Positions 1-30,450 of a DNA stretch of 64,000 nt are shown one piece after another. The position numbers and the translations under genes were made by a program. A model generated the notes under the pieces. That model was not told the origin of the DNA. It was given only the letters and a program-made list of their open reading frames with translations, and did no database searches. This stretch comes from Tretioscincus oriximinensis (taxonomy: Eukaryota; Chordata; Lepidosauria; Squamata; Gymnophthalmidae): contig JAJVDF010000281.1 in the NCBI GenBank assembly GCA_022410635.1, positions 920,585 through 984,584 of the forward strand, in the 5' to 3' direction. The first letter of the stretch is position 1, and every line of letters begins with the position of its first letter.

Positions 1-1226
1 GCAGCCTTGCTTCGTAAGGGATTGAAATCATTTCTCTGAAGGACTCAAATTTAATGATTTAAATCACAGTGTAAGTCACTGTGCTGTTGAAAAAAATCTA
101 ATTATGTGGTAGAACAGCATTATTTTATTTTCATATTAAGAATAATTTTGTTGGTTTAAAATGCTGTTAGTTTTAATTTAATATTACAATTGTTTCTATT
201 TAGAACATTGCCTATAAGGGAGAAATATATATACTGCTCAAAACAATTAAGGGAACACTAATGTTACACTGTTATGTTAACGTATTCCCTTAATTGCTTT
301 GAGCAGTATAGATTTAGAAAAGTATTTATTCATATGGATTAAATAAATGGAGAAAGGGAAATGTATATTTTATATATATGTGGAATATATATATATATTG
401 GTTTCTATAATTCTCTTTTCTAATGGAGCTATGGGTAGTACTCATGCATGGGACAGAACAGTTCTGCTTAATAAAATAATTATGGTAGGCGATTGAAGCA
501 CAAGGGAGTCACGATTTTACCTGTTTGGAACTGCCCTCTCTATTGATTGAATGGTATTTCCTGGGTGCTGCAGTTGCATTTACTGCCTTTTGCTGCTAAT
601 TTCCTTATGATTTATATGAGAAAAGACTTGATAGACTTGGGGAAGAAGTCAGGCTTGTGGGCTGTCAAATTTTTAGAAAAAAGGAAAGAGATGAATGTCA
701 AGTGTGCCTAAGAACTCATGACCAATACACTCTCTATAGACAGATCACTAACATGTTTTCTTGGGAAGGAAGTGAGAGCTAACCGTAGATATCTGTTCAA
801 TGTTGTAAATTGTGCTTCCTTGCTGTTAAAGGAAAGATTTCTTGAAAGAGATTAAACAGGAAAGAGTATGGCTCAGTGGTACAGAGTACAACTGCATGCA
901 GATCTGGACTAAAAGTAAAATAGCAATTATGCATTAAAATCCTGGGCAATTATTTATTTTGTGTCAAAATAATTGTATTCCTGAATGGTGTAAAAGTCCA
1001 GGTTACATTTAAAATAGAAAAATAATGCACAAACATTTGATTTGTTTAAGATAGTGACATCTTAATGAAGTAGTAAAACTAAGAAATTTTTGACCAGAAA
1101 TCGGACTAGCTGTAGCATTAAGAAGCTCTTCTATAGAAGGAGAACACATTCCTGGCCAAAAATGCTTAACTTCACTAAATTTACCTTACAGGGCTTCATT
1201 AACAATTAGTATTCGTTAAATTTTAG
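1..1226 (+). other. TLK1 intron (partial) before first exon in window
   Basis: AT-rich intron. No earlier TLK1 exon is seen. A short tRNA-like stretch (TGGCTCAGTGGTACAGAG, about 867-884) may be the head of a decayed SINE. The palindromic MITE at 230-310 is listed separately. Confidence 0.6.
230..310. mobile_element. Palindromic Tc1/mariner-like MITE, copy 1
   Basis: Starts TATACTGCTCAAAACAATTA and ends with its inverted copy, TTGAGCAGTATA. The TIR resembles that of a known Tc1-like family with GCTCAAAA..AAGGGAACACT ends. Only about 20 bases of unique centre remain. The same core occurs reversed at 48367-48450. Confidence 0.8.
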
Positions 1227-19849
<18,623 letters not shown>

Positions 19850-21215
19850 AACGACTTCACGTAGAAAACTTGAACGATACTTTTGTGTAGTTTTTGCCGC
19901 GGCGGACTTTCCTTTGAAAGAAACGGATTAATTAGTGTTTTTACACAGGACAAACCCATCAGTGGAGCATCTAGGCTGTAGCTCTTCTACAGATGTTGCT
20001 TGCATAAGGGGACTCTGGATCATGGTCTGTCAAAGGTACATTCTCACAGACGTTTGCATTGGAAACTTCCAAGGACAGCACTGCTGTGGTTGCCTCCGTG
20101 GATGTACCGTACTTTCAAGACTGAAAGACACATTTGGGGCTTATGGGCAGAACAACACTGTAAATAATGTTTTTAATACTTTACAAAAATACTTTTGGTT
20201 GATAGTGGAGAGTTCTAACAAGGAGGTTAGTTTTTTCATTATTTGAATAAAGAAGAAAAGAAAACGGAGCACGGAAACAACTCGTGCCTGGACTAATTTT
20301 TTTTTTTTAATGGTAAACAAACGAATCTTCCCGAAAATCGTATTTCAGAAACCAAAGTAAAGATGAGTGACACAGCCGTGTGTGTTAATTTCTTTGGATA
20401 GAGGTGATTTAGCATTTTGGAGGTTAGGGAGATGTCTTTTTTAAAACTGTTACGTTGATTGAATGACTGTATTTCCAAAGGGTAAAATAAAATTAAAAAA
20501 TAGCCGTTTCAGTAAGATCGCAAAAACTAGTTTGGAAACTAGTTCAATTATTTAAGTGACATTTTGATACTTTGCAGTGTAGTCAACTGGTGTCTGCCAC
20601 CTAGTCTTTTGAGGAGGGGTTTACAAAGGCCATGTATGTAACCAAAAGCAAACTTGTCATGTTCAATGTTTCTATGCAGGATAATGACAAATTCCCTTCA
20701 GACTCTATTGTAAATTGTTGTATAGATGTCATATTTTCAGTTTTAAAAAAATTTCAGCAACTTATTCCTGTACAAATGTTTAAAAGTATGGCTTTTCTAA
20801 TTGGATATTGTATTTTTTTTAAAGTCTCATTGAAGGCGCTTTTAATTGCTGCTAAATGATGTCGCTTTTGGTTTTTGCAAAGAAAAGAAAATGACCTCCT
20901 TAAAGGTGCGAGTCAACTGTACACCCTAGAGAGACTGAAAGTAGATAATTCATTAACAATCAAGGCATGTAAAATCCCGTGTGTTGTTGGAACTATACAG
21001 TACAGTTTGAGTCAGTTTCCTGAGCTGAAGCACGTTGATACTAGATGTAGAGAAGTTGTTTATGGTTATTCTCGGTTACTGAAGTTCTGTCTACAAGGTG
21101 GGAAGATGTTCCTCTAAAGAGATGTTTCTTGTGGCTTGTACAGATATTTTAAAATGTGAAACATTTTCTAACTGCCTTGTATGGTAGAATCTCTTTTTCA
21201 GAATGCAGTATCTGT

Positions 21216-21385
21216 GGCCCTGTCCTCACAGAGCCTCATCCTGGGCCATCCCTCGGAATAGGAGCCTGCCAACCACATGCTAGTGTAGACTATGGCAGGC
21301 CCCAAATGGGGCCTGCCATAGTCTATACCGGCATGGGAGTGGCCAAGCTCTATCCCGACATGCTACCCAGAAGAAGGTTCCGTGT
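21216..21385. mobile_element. Foldback MITE 'family F' inside TLK1 3' UTR
   Basis: Core palindrome at 21286-21325 has 18-bp perfect arms (TAGACTATGGCAGGCCCC) around AAAT. The outer parts also pair imperfectly. Related copies occur near 26400, 34520, 50925, 59150 and 63605. Confidence 0.8.
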
Positions 21386-21651
21386 GGACAGAGCCTTTCT
21401 TTCTTTCTCCCTACCCCCCATACAAGATTCCTTTTATTGTCACCTACATGACGCTGAATACCTGTATGTAACTTTGTCCTGTTGCAGAAAGGGAGGCTGT
21501 ACTACCACATATTTTTCATTTAATATTGTACAGTTAAACTGTGGCTCTTGTTTCTGATGTTGCAAGCCATTTTGTTTTCATTGTACATAAGGATACATTA
21601 ACTGTCTCTTCAAGATGCTGCTGAAATGGTAGAGAATGTAGCCAAAACAGT

Positions 21652-21657
21652 AATAAA
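21652..21657 (+). terminator. TLK1: Likely distal polyadenylation signal of TLK1
   Basis: AATAAA in an A-rich stretch, followed by T-rich sequence. It is the last strong hexamer before an L2 LINE fragment begins near 21820. Shorter forms could use 20246 or 20486. Confidence 0.45.
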
Positions 21658-21819
21658 ATAATGACAGTTGGAATTTCAAGTAGTTAGTAAGTTATTGTTT
21701 TGAAATGCGAAATGCAGAGGCTACACTTTCACTTCTAGCGCAAGCGCGTTCTCCATATTCTTTGGTATGAAGCTGTTTATTTTGTTCTGATCTGACTGAT
21801 TAGATTGCTGTATATATTG

Positions 21820-22545
21820 TTGGAGCAAAAGGAAGATGCAGCCCAAATGAAGGGCTGGATAAGGGCCAATAAATTGAAGTGTAATCTAGACAAGGTGCAG
21901 GTGCTGTGTGTTTCAGCCTCCTGGGTTCATGAAAGTGAGAGGCAACCTGTTCCCAGTTGGGTTGCGTTGACATATAAGGGATGGGTGCGAAACCTGGGGT
22001 TCTCCTGGACCCTGCGATGACACTTTGGCCAAGAGTGCCTACTTCCAGTTACGTCTGGTATGCCAATTACAGGATTTTTAAACAGGAATTATCCATGCTT
22101 TGATAACTTCCAGACTGGACTGTTGTAATGCACTCTATATGGGGCTGTCCTTGAAAACGGTTGGAATACTTCCATTGGTGTAGAATGTGGCAGCTAGATT
22201 GCTGCCTGGAACAACTGGCCAGACACTCATCATGCTGGTTTTAAAAGAACTGCACTGGTTCCCAATCCACTTGTGAGCCTTAACTAAATAAATTGGGTCC
22301 CACATACCTAAGAAATGCCTTTCTCCTTGTCAGCTTGCCCATGCCTTAAGATCTGCAGAGAAGGACTTCCTGCTTTTACCACCCCTCTTAACAACAAAGG
22401 GATTGGAACCCAGGGCAGAGCCTTCTATGTGTTTGCCGCCAGACTCTCTCCTCTTGATTCATGGATCAAATCTATCTTTCACCAACTAACAAATTTGTTC
22501 CGTTTCCTACAGCACCAACATTTTCTTTTTCTGGATGAAGAAAAG
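21820..22545 (+). mobile_element. L2 LINE, decayed ORF2 C-terminus
   Basis: Parallels 8704-9440 with many breaks: AAATTGAAGTGTAATCTAGA, TTCATGAAAGTGAGAGGCAA, GACTGGACTGTTGTAATGCA and CCATGCCTTAAGATCTGCAG. A pseudogenised retrotransposon just beyond the TLK1 end. Confidence 0.85.
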
Positions 22546-23304
22546 TAGGGATTATTTATTTTTAAAGGGCACAGATGAAATGACAATGAGAAGGGAGAGA
22601 AGAAGAGGGAAAAACTACCTTTCTGAAGTTTCTGTTTAAGGGATAAGATCTGACTACAAGGATGGTCCAAGGTTCAGCTAATAATAATCTCTTGGACAAG
22701 CCAAGCAAGACATTATAATTAGCCATTTAAAATATCTGGGCTCTATTACTACAACAGTGTCTTTTGCAAATACTGCAGAAGGCTTCACAGTTGAAACACC
22801 CAAACTTCTGTAGCAATTTGAATGTTCTATAGGCTCAGAAGTACAGCAGTTGTCATAAATCTTCTTTAGTTTCAAGCAACAATTTCAGTAAGAAATCCAG
22901 TCCTTGATGAAATAGTTGTCTGTGCCTGCACACAAGCACACACCATAGTCATAAATTGAAATAATACATAAAAATTTTCGAATTTCCTATCGAATCATTT
23001 ATATAATTCTGGTTTTGATTGTTGTTTTCAGTATCTTTTGAGTTATCAATTTTTTTTTACCATTTTTTTATTTATTTAATTTTATTTACATTTCTATATT
23101 GCCGTATACCTGACGNTCTCAGGGTGGTTAACAATAAAAACAGATTAACATATTAAAACAATATCTTAGATGATGGAATTCAGTTTCATTTATTTTTACT
23201 TATTCCATCAATTTGTTTATTTTCTTTTTTTNCCCACCTATTTTATCTCTACGTTATATACCATGTAACTCTCATAAACGCTTTATTTGCGACCCAAACA
23301 ATAG
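22546..23304. other. Intergenic, one reversed L2 tail
   Basis: Mostly unassigned. 23058-23165 is an inverse L2-type tail (TTTATTTATTTAATTTTATT, then CCGTATACCTGACG). No gene. Confidence 0.45.
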
Positions 23305-23525
23305 TAATAGAGTCAGTTTGGTTTAATGGTTAGAATGTTGGACTCTTATCTGGTAGTCTCCCGATTCAATTCCACACTCCTCCATGAAGTCAGTTGAGTA
23401 ATTTTGAGTCAGTCATAGTTCCTTAGAATTTTCTCAGCCCCCCCTACTTCACAGGGTTTCTNAGAGAGCAGCAAAAGGTATGTGAATCATCACCCTTTGG
23501 TGAAACATCATAAATAAACATTATC
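23305..23525 (+). mobile_element. tRNA-derived SINE 'family S'
   Basis: A-box-like TGGTTTAATGGTTAGAATG and B-box-like CGATTCAATTCC, then the shared body TTCTCAGCCCCCCCTACTTC and CATAAATAAAC tail. Confidence 0.8.
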
Positions 23526-24462
23526 ATTTGATTATTAATATTAGTANTGTTAATTGTTATTGTTGTTATTATTAATATTATCTGTATCTTTCTTTAGTTT
23601 CTTACCAAAAATTCTCTGATTCTTGGTACAATCCAATATTGTTTCACCCCTTTTATCAAGTTTCATTTTGTTTCCATTTTAATCCCTTTTCTACAGACCA
23701 TCATTGCATTCTAAAAAGGCAATATTTTGACTCCCCAAAATGTTTATTAAGTCTTTAGAAGTCCGTATCATATCAATCCTACAAAATAAGTTATGCCTTT
23801 CTGAATAATATGCATAATCTCAATTTTAGAATCTCCATATAACTCCAATACCTTCAACCAAATTTTTAAAAAGTCTTAGACTTGTGCTACATTTATTCCT
23901 TTTGTCTTTTTGTGGTGGAACTTTTGCTCCAATACCCCTTCTCAAACCCCAGTTTTTATCTGGTATATTATTTTGGTCCAATGGTTCTTTTAAAAAAAAC
24001 TTTTGTTTTCATTTAGGGTTTAAGCACTCAGAATCAAAATCCTTAATCTTTGAATAATTGCTTCTAATCCTATATATCTTTTTTGTTCATCCACTGTCTT
24101 TAATCCTAGAATTAAGTGAGATTTTATATAATGAGAAGTAATCTCATTCTGCAGATACAGAATTGGTATCTGCAAGATCAAAATATGTATATGTGATTAA
24201 CATAACAGATACCCTACACCTGTTTTTTTAGTGTACCTCTTCAGAATACAAAATAAAGCAAATTTCTATTTTTTTCCAAAAAATGAAATACTTTCATTTG
24301 CACTGTTCTTTGCTAACCTTGTTTATTGTAAAAACCGTGTATATGGTATTTTTAGACTACTATAATCTGCTCATTTGATTTGATAAAAGACTTCTGGTTN
24401 AAATGTGTTGGTTGAATACTATGATTGAACTAATATCAACTGTTTAACCTGTTTAAATGTAT
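23526..24462. other. Intergenic, T-rich, unassigned
   Basis: T/A-rich sequence with no frame or known motif. It could be a very old LINE in reverse, but I cannot support that. Confidence 0.35.
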
Positions 24463-24705
24463 GAGCCAGTTTGGTACAATGGTTAGAATGCTGGACCATT
24501 ATCTGGAAGTCTCTCAGTTCTATTCCACNTTCCTCCATGAAGCCAACTGGGTGATCTTAGGCCAATCACAGTTCTCTAGGACTCTCTTAGCCCTGTCTAC
24601 TCCACTGTTGTGAAGAAAGCAACAAAAGCTACGTGCCCGTCATTTGATTGGCCACCCTGAGACCTCTGGGTATTGGGTGTGGTATAAGTATAAATAAATG
24701 AATAA
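24463..24705 (+). mobile_element. tRNA-derived SINE 'family S'
   Basis: AGTTTGGTACAATGGTTAGA head, body TTCTCTAGGACTCTCTTAGC, and the L2-like tail GGCCACCCTGAGACCTCTGG, TATAAATAAATGAATAA. Confidence 0.85.
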
Positions 24706-26890
24706 CCTTGAAAGTGAGACTGGAACACATATTTCTTGAAAGAAAACTGTGATTTGCAAAAAACACTTAACCAGATTCACTATCATTTCAGTGCAATTGA
24801 ATTTAATTGATCTACCAATTAAATCAATTTTTATCAGTGAAATCAATCCTATTCTTAACATTTTTAATGAAACATTTTTAAATATACTGGTTATTTTATT
24901 TTTACTGTGTTGATTTCATATCAGGCATTTCAGGCATTATCATTTTATATTTCCGTTTGCATTATTCACTATCGGAGGTTTTGTAAAATAAATTATTTTA
25001 AGAGATTATCTTTACCATTTAATAGATTATCTTCAAGTACTATCTTTCCACCCATTTTCTTTGGAAAAAGGCAACTGGTTAAGTCTACTAAGGGGCATTT
25101 TAATACCACACTTCCTGAGCTCTTCCTTTCAGCCCTTGTATTATGTGTTTAACTTTGTACTGTCCACTTGTCTGTGGTCATTCACTAACTGCTTGTCACT
25201 GACAAAGGGGCTACCATATGTCATGCATTTCATGGCCAATCCATGATTTACATTGATGCTCAGAACAAAAAGACAAAAGTTTGTGGGGTTTTGCCAGGTG
25301 AACTATTGCTTATAAGTGAGGCATGAATGGGGCAGTCATTAAGAGACAGTCTTTCACTTGAGAGATCCGTTGGAAGTGTTGGCCATGGACAGTGGTGAGC
25401 ACCCTCTACTGAGACCTTNGAGTATAGCGTGGGGTGTAAGTACAAATATATAAAAAAATGAAAAAATACTGGCTTTAGCTCTAGCACACTCAGCTATTCG
25501 AAAAAAGGTAAATTTTCAATCTACATTTTAAACAGATTCATGAGTACCACCTCTAATCTAGTAGGGAAGATAGAACAGATGTAAGCCTTCGGGTGAAAAT
25601 TAACCTTGTAAGCTGCTCTGAAACCATTCAGGTGAGAAGGGCAGGTTTTAAAACCAGGTGCTTTTTACATTTCTTCCCCTTCTCCTCCTCCTTCTCCTTC
25701 TACAATATCTTAGGAAATAGCCTGTTTGTTAAAATGATTGTTGCTTTCTCATTTTCCTTTTTAATTTGGTGCTAGTCAGGACTAAAAACAAAAGGTTTAT
25801 ATAGGTGATTTATTTAGCTCGTTTTCCCTGCTATCAACCAACCAAATGGTCACGAATCTCATTGTAAGCAGGATATACGAATTGATGCTCTCCTCCTTTC
25901 TTGTGTTCTCCAGCAATTGATTTTAAAGATTTTGTTGTCTGTTTCTAAAAGCCATAAAGAAATCAGTCATTTTCAGAACAGTGTCCACACTGCTGGAAAA
26001 CGTTGCAAACTTCTCTGTTGTTCTTGCCAATTTTATCCAATAGGCATGAGTTGAGTCAGANAAACCAGCAGTATATCTTTTCTTCCCAGTTCTCTCTGTC
26101 TGACTAATCCTACCGCTCTTCCTAAGTTTGTCTCTCCTGCTTTGCAGTTATTGAAGTAGGATATGCTAGGACATGTCGCTTTGCTGTGCTGTCCCTTTCC
26201 ACCCATCTTTAAATATTGAGGACATTGACATTTATCTCTGTCTTCTTTTGATCTTTAAGAGTTATAAACCTCTGGTGTAGGGCACCAGAGTGCTAGAAAT
26301 TTCATTCATTATACATGGTTTTCCATGTACTCACAGTTGTCCTGAGTTTTAAGCAAGATAAAAGATACTGCTCTATGGACTTGTCCCCTTATTCTTGGCG
26401 CTATCTTGGTAAAAAGCTTGGCCATCCAGTGAAGACCATGAGTGGGGCCTCCCATTGTCTACACTACCATGTAGATGGCAGGCTCCTGAGATATATTTAC
26501 TCATGGGATGCCAAGCACTGATTGAAAGTGAGCGTTAGATGATCCTGGCTTTAAAAAGCACATAAATCTAGACACATGGATTCTTAANAGATATGCATTA
26601 TATGAGGAACAATTGTCCCAAGTTCTAATATTTTATGGAAAATGTCTTTCTCTACAGCACAAATGTCCACTGCTCCTTTCTAAATGAAAATATATTATAA
26701 ATTGTAATACCAGTTTTGCCTGCGCCATCTTGAGATAGTTTATAGGACAGGACAAGGTTAAAACAGTGTTTTCATTATAGAAGTTTTGAGTTTTGGTATT
26801 CATTAGTCACCTAAAAGGTGGAAGAGTCATAGAGNAGGGAGATCCCCACACTGGGGAAAGAGGGGGAGCGAGGGGAGGGGTTTGCAAGTG
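24706..26890. other. Intergenic with repeat scraps
   Basis: Contains an L2 3' tail near 25395-25455, the tail of the CTT-type SINE at 25575-25705, and a diverged foldback fragment at 26400-26520 (AAGCTTGGCCATCCAGTG, GTAGATGGCAGGCTCCTG). The rest is unassigned. Confidence 0.45.
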
Positions 26891-26894
26891 TCAT

Positions 26895-27645
26895 CCTCTG
26901 CAATAGGGGCATAGTTTTAGGAACAAAATTCACAAAACAGAAGCAAGCCTACCTGATGTGGATTGCAATATTAATATCCATNTTACAAATAAAGACCAAG
27001 CCCTATTAAATAGAAATATAACCCACGAAGAGATTAAATATGCAATTAACAATTATAGGACAAAGTCAGCTCCAGGTCCAGATGTGTTATCAGTAATTTT
27101 TATATGATTTTTCAAAAGAGTCTTATACTTCATTTACCAATTAGAATTGTAGTTAATATTACATCATGCAAAAAAAGAGGATTAGCACTTTTAAAACTAG
27201 ATGTGTTTAAAGGCTTCGATACAGTAAACCATAAGGCACTGAAGAAAATATGTCTTTGTAATGGCTTAGGTAATAAATGTGTTAATTTGCATATGACTTT
27301 ATACAGACGTAACTTGGCAAAAATAAAAGTGAACGGCAACATCTCCAGGAGGTTTTAAATTCAAAGAAGAATGGAACAGGGGTGTCCCCAATGTTATCTT
27401 TATTATGTATGGAAGTCCTAGCCAACAACATAAAATAATATGATGCAAGGGTATAAAATAAGAACTTTTAAAATAAATCTTTTTGCGGATGACACAATAC
27501 TGTTTATAACTAACACAAACGATACCATGACACTGTTAAATGGTACCTTAGAAATTTTGTATAATGAAAAAAAGGTTAAAAAAATTGAAGCAGAAGCAAA
27601 AATGGGAACATTTGGGAGGAAGAAAAGATGGCATCTTGGCACAGT
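26895..27645 (+). mobile_element. L1 LINE reverse transcriptase fragment
   Basis: Broken frames show L1 ORF2 signatures in order: NRNITHEEIKYAINNYRTKS-APGPDV, LLKLDVFKGFDTVNH, LAKIKVNGNISRRF and NLFADDTILFIT. Frameshifts and stops make it dead. Confidence 0.8.
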
Positions 27646-28234
27646 CTGGGCATTTTNAAAAAATATTTATTATTACTATTCAAACACAAATACCAGTTCT
27701 TTACAGACTTTTTACAAAAAACTATTCCTACCCATCCCTCTATCCAAAAGCGAAAAAGAATAAACATCCAAATTTCAAATTAATAAAGTATTTCTATCAA
27801 CTTCCTTGTTTCCCTGTACAATTCTTCCTTTAAATGAATATTTCTTGTCATTAATATCAGATGTCTCAATTTCTTTCTTACATTTAATGTCTGATCATTA
27901 CTTACTGTTAAACCCAAATACATATCTCTTAGGTCGAACTTTAGCTGCTCTAAAATATATCCATCCCATTCCTGGATATTCCAACTTGTTTTATCTTTCN
28001 AATTTTTAACTATTACTGATGCTGCTGCTAAAAACAATTGATAAACAATATGCTTGTCTGTAGATTGTATTGCTTGTTCCTCAAATTGTAACATGATGCA
28101 TTCCTTGCCTGACCACATTCTGTCTACACTTATAATGAAATTAATTTGGCAAACAATTACATCCCAGAATTTACTTGCTTCAGAGCAGGACCACCATAAG
28201 TGCCAATACATCCCTCTAACTATTCCACAATGCC

Positions 28235-28519
28235 TGTTAGATATTCCTGCTCTCTTCCGTATTTTTGAATTCCTTTTGGCGCCAGCGGGAAGCTGCCGGC
28301 GCGTAATTTATGTCCTCTAATTGGTTGGAATGCCAAAGGACGGCCCTTTGGCTCTGCTTTATAATCTGAGTTCTGCAATAACTTCCTGTTCTATTTCTTT
28401 GATGCCATGGAAGCCAGTTCCAACTGCTGGCTCCACTTCTGGATTTAAACCTTTGAATAAATGCTCTAAGATTTGCCTTCTCTGTTATTTTGGGGACAAC
28501 AAGCCCTAGAAGCCTAACA
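28235..28519. mobile_element. Solo LTR with 5-bp target duplication
   Basis: A 285-bp insert begins TGTTAG and ends CTAACA, the TG...CA inverted ends of an LTR, between exact ATGCC copies (28230-28234, 28520-28524). Inside are a TATA-like GCTTTATAATCTG (about 28355) and AATAAA (about 28457), which suggest + orientation. No internal viral genes remain. The LTR family is not determined. Confidence 0.85.
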
Positions 28520-28752
28520 ATGCCAACACATCGGTGATACCCCTCTGATCATATGCGCCAACCTTACTAGTGTTCTGTACCACCTATATATAATTTTCAT
28601 TCTAGTTTCTTTTAGTCTTTCATTCTTTAATAACTTAATTCCTTTCAATTGATTTATCATATTCTGATTAGTAATGAAAATATTGGATCTCCACACATTT
28701 CCCANTGATTCTGCTATATTAACCATATTACAAGTTATTAATCTACAGTATA

Positions 28753-28783
28753 TATACTGCTCAAACCAATTAAGGGAACACTT
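28753..28783. mobile_element. Tc1/mariner-like MITE, single end
   Basis: TATACTGCTCAAACCAATTA then AGGGAACACT, one terminal repeat only, set in the reversed L1 frame. Confidence 0.75.
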
Positions 28784-29090
28784 AGTATTATTTGTCCTGC
28801 CAATCCTTTTCTTTTTTATATACAATTGCTAATAATATTCTCCATTTCTTCTCTTGGAATTGTACTTGCCGCTCTGTTTATTTCTCTTTTTAACTAAACC
28901 TGGACCGCTCTTATTTTAATCTGTCCTATATTTGTAAAGATTCTTTCCCATCTAGCTTGGTTTAAGGGTTGGTTATTATTATCCAAACCATCTCTCACTG
29001 TTAATATATTTGCTTCCCTTAGTTCTCTTAACTCTGTTTTATTTAATACTAAATTTTCTTTATTGATTGACATAAATGATTTAGACAAAC

Positions 29091-29609
29091 AATCCTCAGT
29101 TCAGTTGTTTTTTCTCCATTTTTTCCAACTGACTATTGATTCTCTTGTCAACTGTGAGAAACTCATTATCTCTTTGTTCTTAAATTCTGCTAATAGTGGT
29201 TTTATACTAACTTTCGACTCTTAATCCATTTTTTCTCATAAGAGTATTCTATGGTTATTCTCCTTTCTCCTTAGCCGTCCCCATTTTGAGGAAGAAGTAG
29301 GCGGAAGATAATTAGTTATCACCCTGTTTGAAAGGAAGGAGTGAAGAAGGAGCAAGAGGGAGCGTTAAGGAGGGAAAAGAAGATGTGAAAAAGATGCTAC
29401 GGATGGGCTAATTGAAGGCAAGGAAATCTTGTTGCTGTCACCTTCATCTTTTGCAGCCTTGATGTCTTTGCATCAGGTTCCAAAACATTATGCGTTTATC
29501 TTGTCATTCCTAATCCTTACAAAAACTGCTCTTAAAAAAAAGGAAAGGCCATGAATAGCAAGTCCATGAAAGCAACCAATTGTGTGACANGGGGAGCCAC
29601 TGAGATGTC
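29091..29609. other. Intergenic, L1-adjacent, unassigned
   Basis: May extend the reversed L1 upstream, but I can read no diagnostic motif. Confidence 0.35.
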
Positions 29610-30170
29610 TGGTGAGTAATAGAGTGCTGGACTCTTATCTGGTTAGTCTCCCTGTTCAATTTTACACTCCTCCATGAAGCCAGCTGGATGATCTTATTTT
29701 ATTTATTTTATTTATTTATTTTTAGTACTTTTATCCCGCCCCTTCACCCAAAGGTCGCAGGGCGGCTTACAACATTAAAATAACGTAACAGTTAAAAACA
29801 ATGACCCCCAAACCCTCCCCACCCATTCACCCCGCCCCAGGCGTGAGCCCGGCCGGGAGGTCCCCTAACTACCAAATGCCCGGGTGAAGAGGTAGGTCTT
29901 CACCAGGCGACGGAATGTTAACAAAGATGTCGCCTGGCGAGCCTCAAGAGGGAGGCTATTCCATAATTGGGGGGCTACCGCNGAGAAGGCTCTTTTGCGT
30001 GCCCCAGTTGTTCTCCATGACATAGTTCCTTAGAGCTTTCTCAGTCCCGCCTACCTCATAGGACATCTGATTTGGAGAAAGCAACAAAAGCTATGTGAGC
30101 CACCCTTTGGTTAGCCATANTGANACCTTTGGGTAAAAGGTGGTGTATAAGTAGAAATAAATAAATAAAA
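29610..30170 (+). mobile_element. tRNA-derived SINE split by a younger L2
   Basis: SINE head and body at 29610-29696 (GGACTCTTATCTGGTTAGTC, CCAGCTGGATGATCTTA) resume at about 30021 (TAGTTCCTTAGAGCTTTCTC) and end in AATAAATAAATAAA. The interruption is the L2 listed next. Confidence 0.85.
29697..30017 (-). mobile_element. L2 LINE 3' end, reversed, frame still open
   Basis: Read on the - strand it codes GARKRAFSAVAPQLWNSLPL then EARQATSLLTFRRLVKTYLF and TRAFGS-stop with no break, then the 3' end GCCGCCCTGCGACCTTTGGG and TAAATAAAT tail. It is clearly younger than its SINE host. Confidence 0.9.
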
Positions 30171-30274
30171 TAAATAGTTGTTCTTTGGAATAAAGAAAGA
30201 AGAGGGGAAAATACATCTTTTATATTGACAGTGAAACTAAATAAACATCCCTCAACTGTACCAAGTTTTCTTTT

Positions 30275-30450
30275 TAGAACATAAGAACACAAGAGGAACC
30301 CTGCTCAATGGTGGCATCACCCATTTGGTTCAGCTTTCTGTCTCACACAGTGGCACAACAATTGCGTTAGGGAACTTTCAAGCAGAAGAAGGCAAAACCC
30401 TCCCCTGTTCTTGACTCCCTGCAAATGGTATTTTTAAATTCAGTATTTTC
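30275..30450 (-). mobile_element. CR1 LINE 3' end, reversed
   Basis: Starts AGAACATAAGAACACAAGAG (inverted CR1 tail), then CTCACACAGTGGCACAACAA and TTGACTCCCTGCAAATGG. Confidence 0.8.

Larger units (their letters stand above)
19850..21680 (+). other. TLK1: TLK1 3' untranslated region (approximate end)
   Basis: Follows the stop codon and is AT-rich with no coding signal. Candidate AATAAA hexamers lie at 20246, 20486 and 21652; the last gives a UTR of about 1.8 kb. The distal part (about 21216-21385) contains a foldback transposon. The true end needs RNA data. Confidence 0.6.
27650..29090 (-). mobile_element. L1 LINE ORF2 C-terminal region, reversed and interrupted
   Basis: On the - strand: RWERIFTNIGQIKI, then MKIIYRWYRTLVRLAHMI-RGVSPMCWHC, then YWHLWWSCSEASKFWDVI and RKLIEILY. 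The zinc-knuckle-like CWHC...WHLWWSC of L1 ORF2 is split by a solo LTR (28235-28519). A MITE half-copy lies at 28753-28783. Confidence 0.85.

Noticed and set aside
26895..29090. One L1 rearranged by twin priming
   Set aside because: In twin priming the inverted part lies on the 5' side; here the forward piece lies beyond the 3' end of the reversed piece, so two insertions are more likely.
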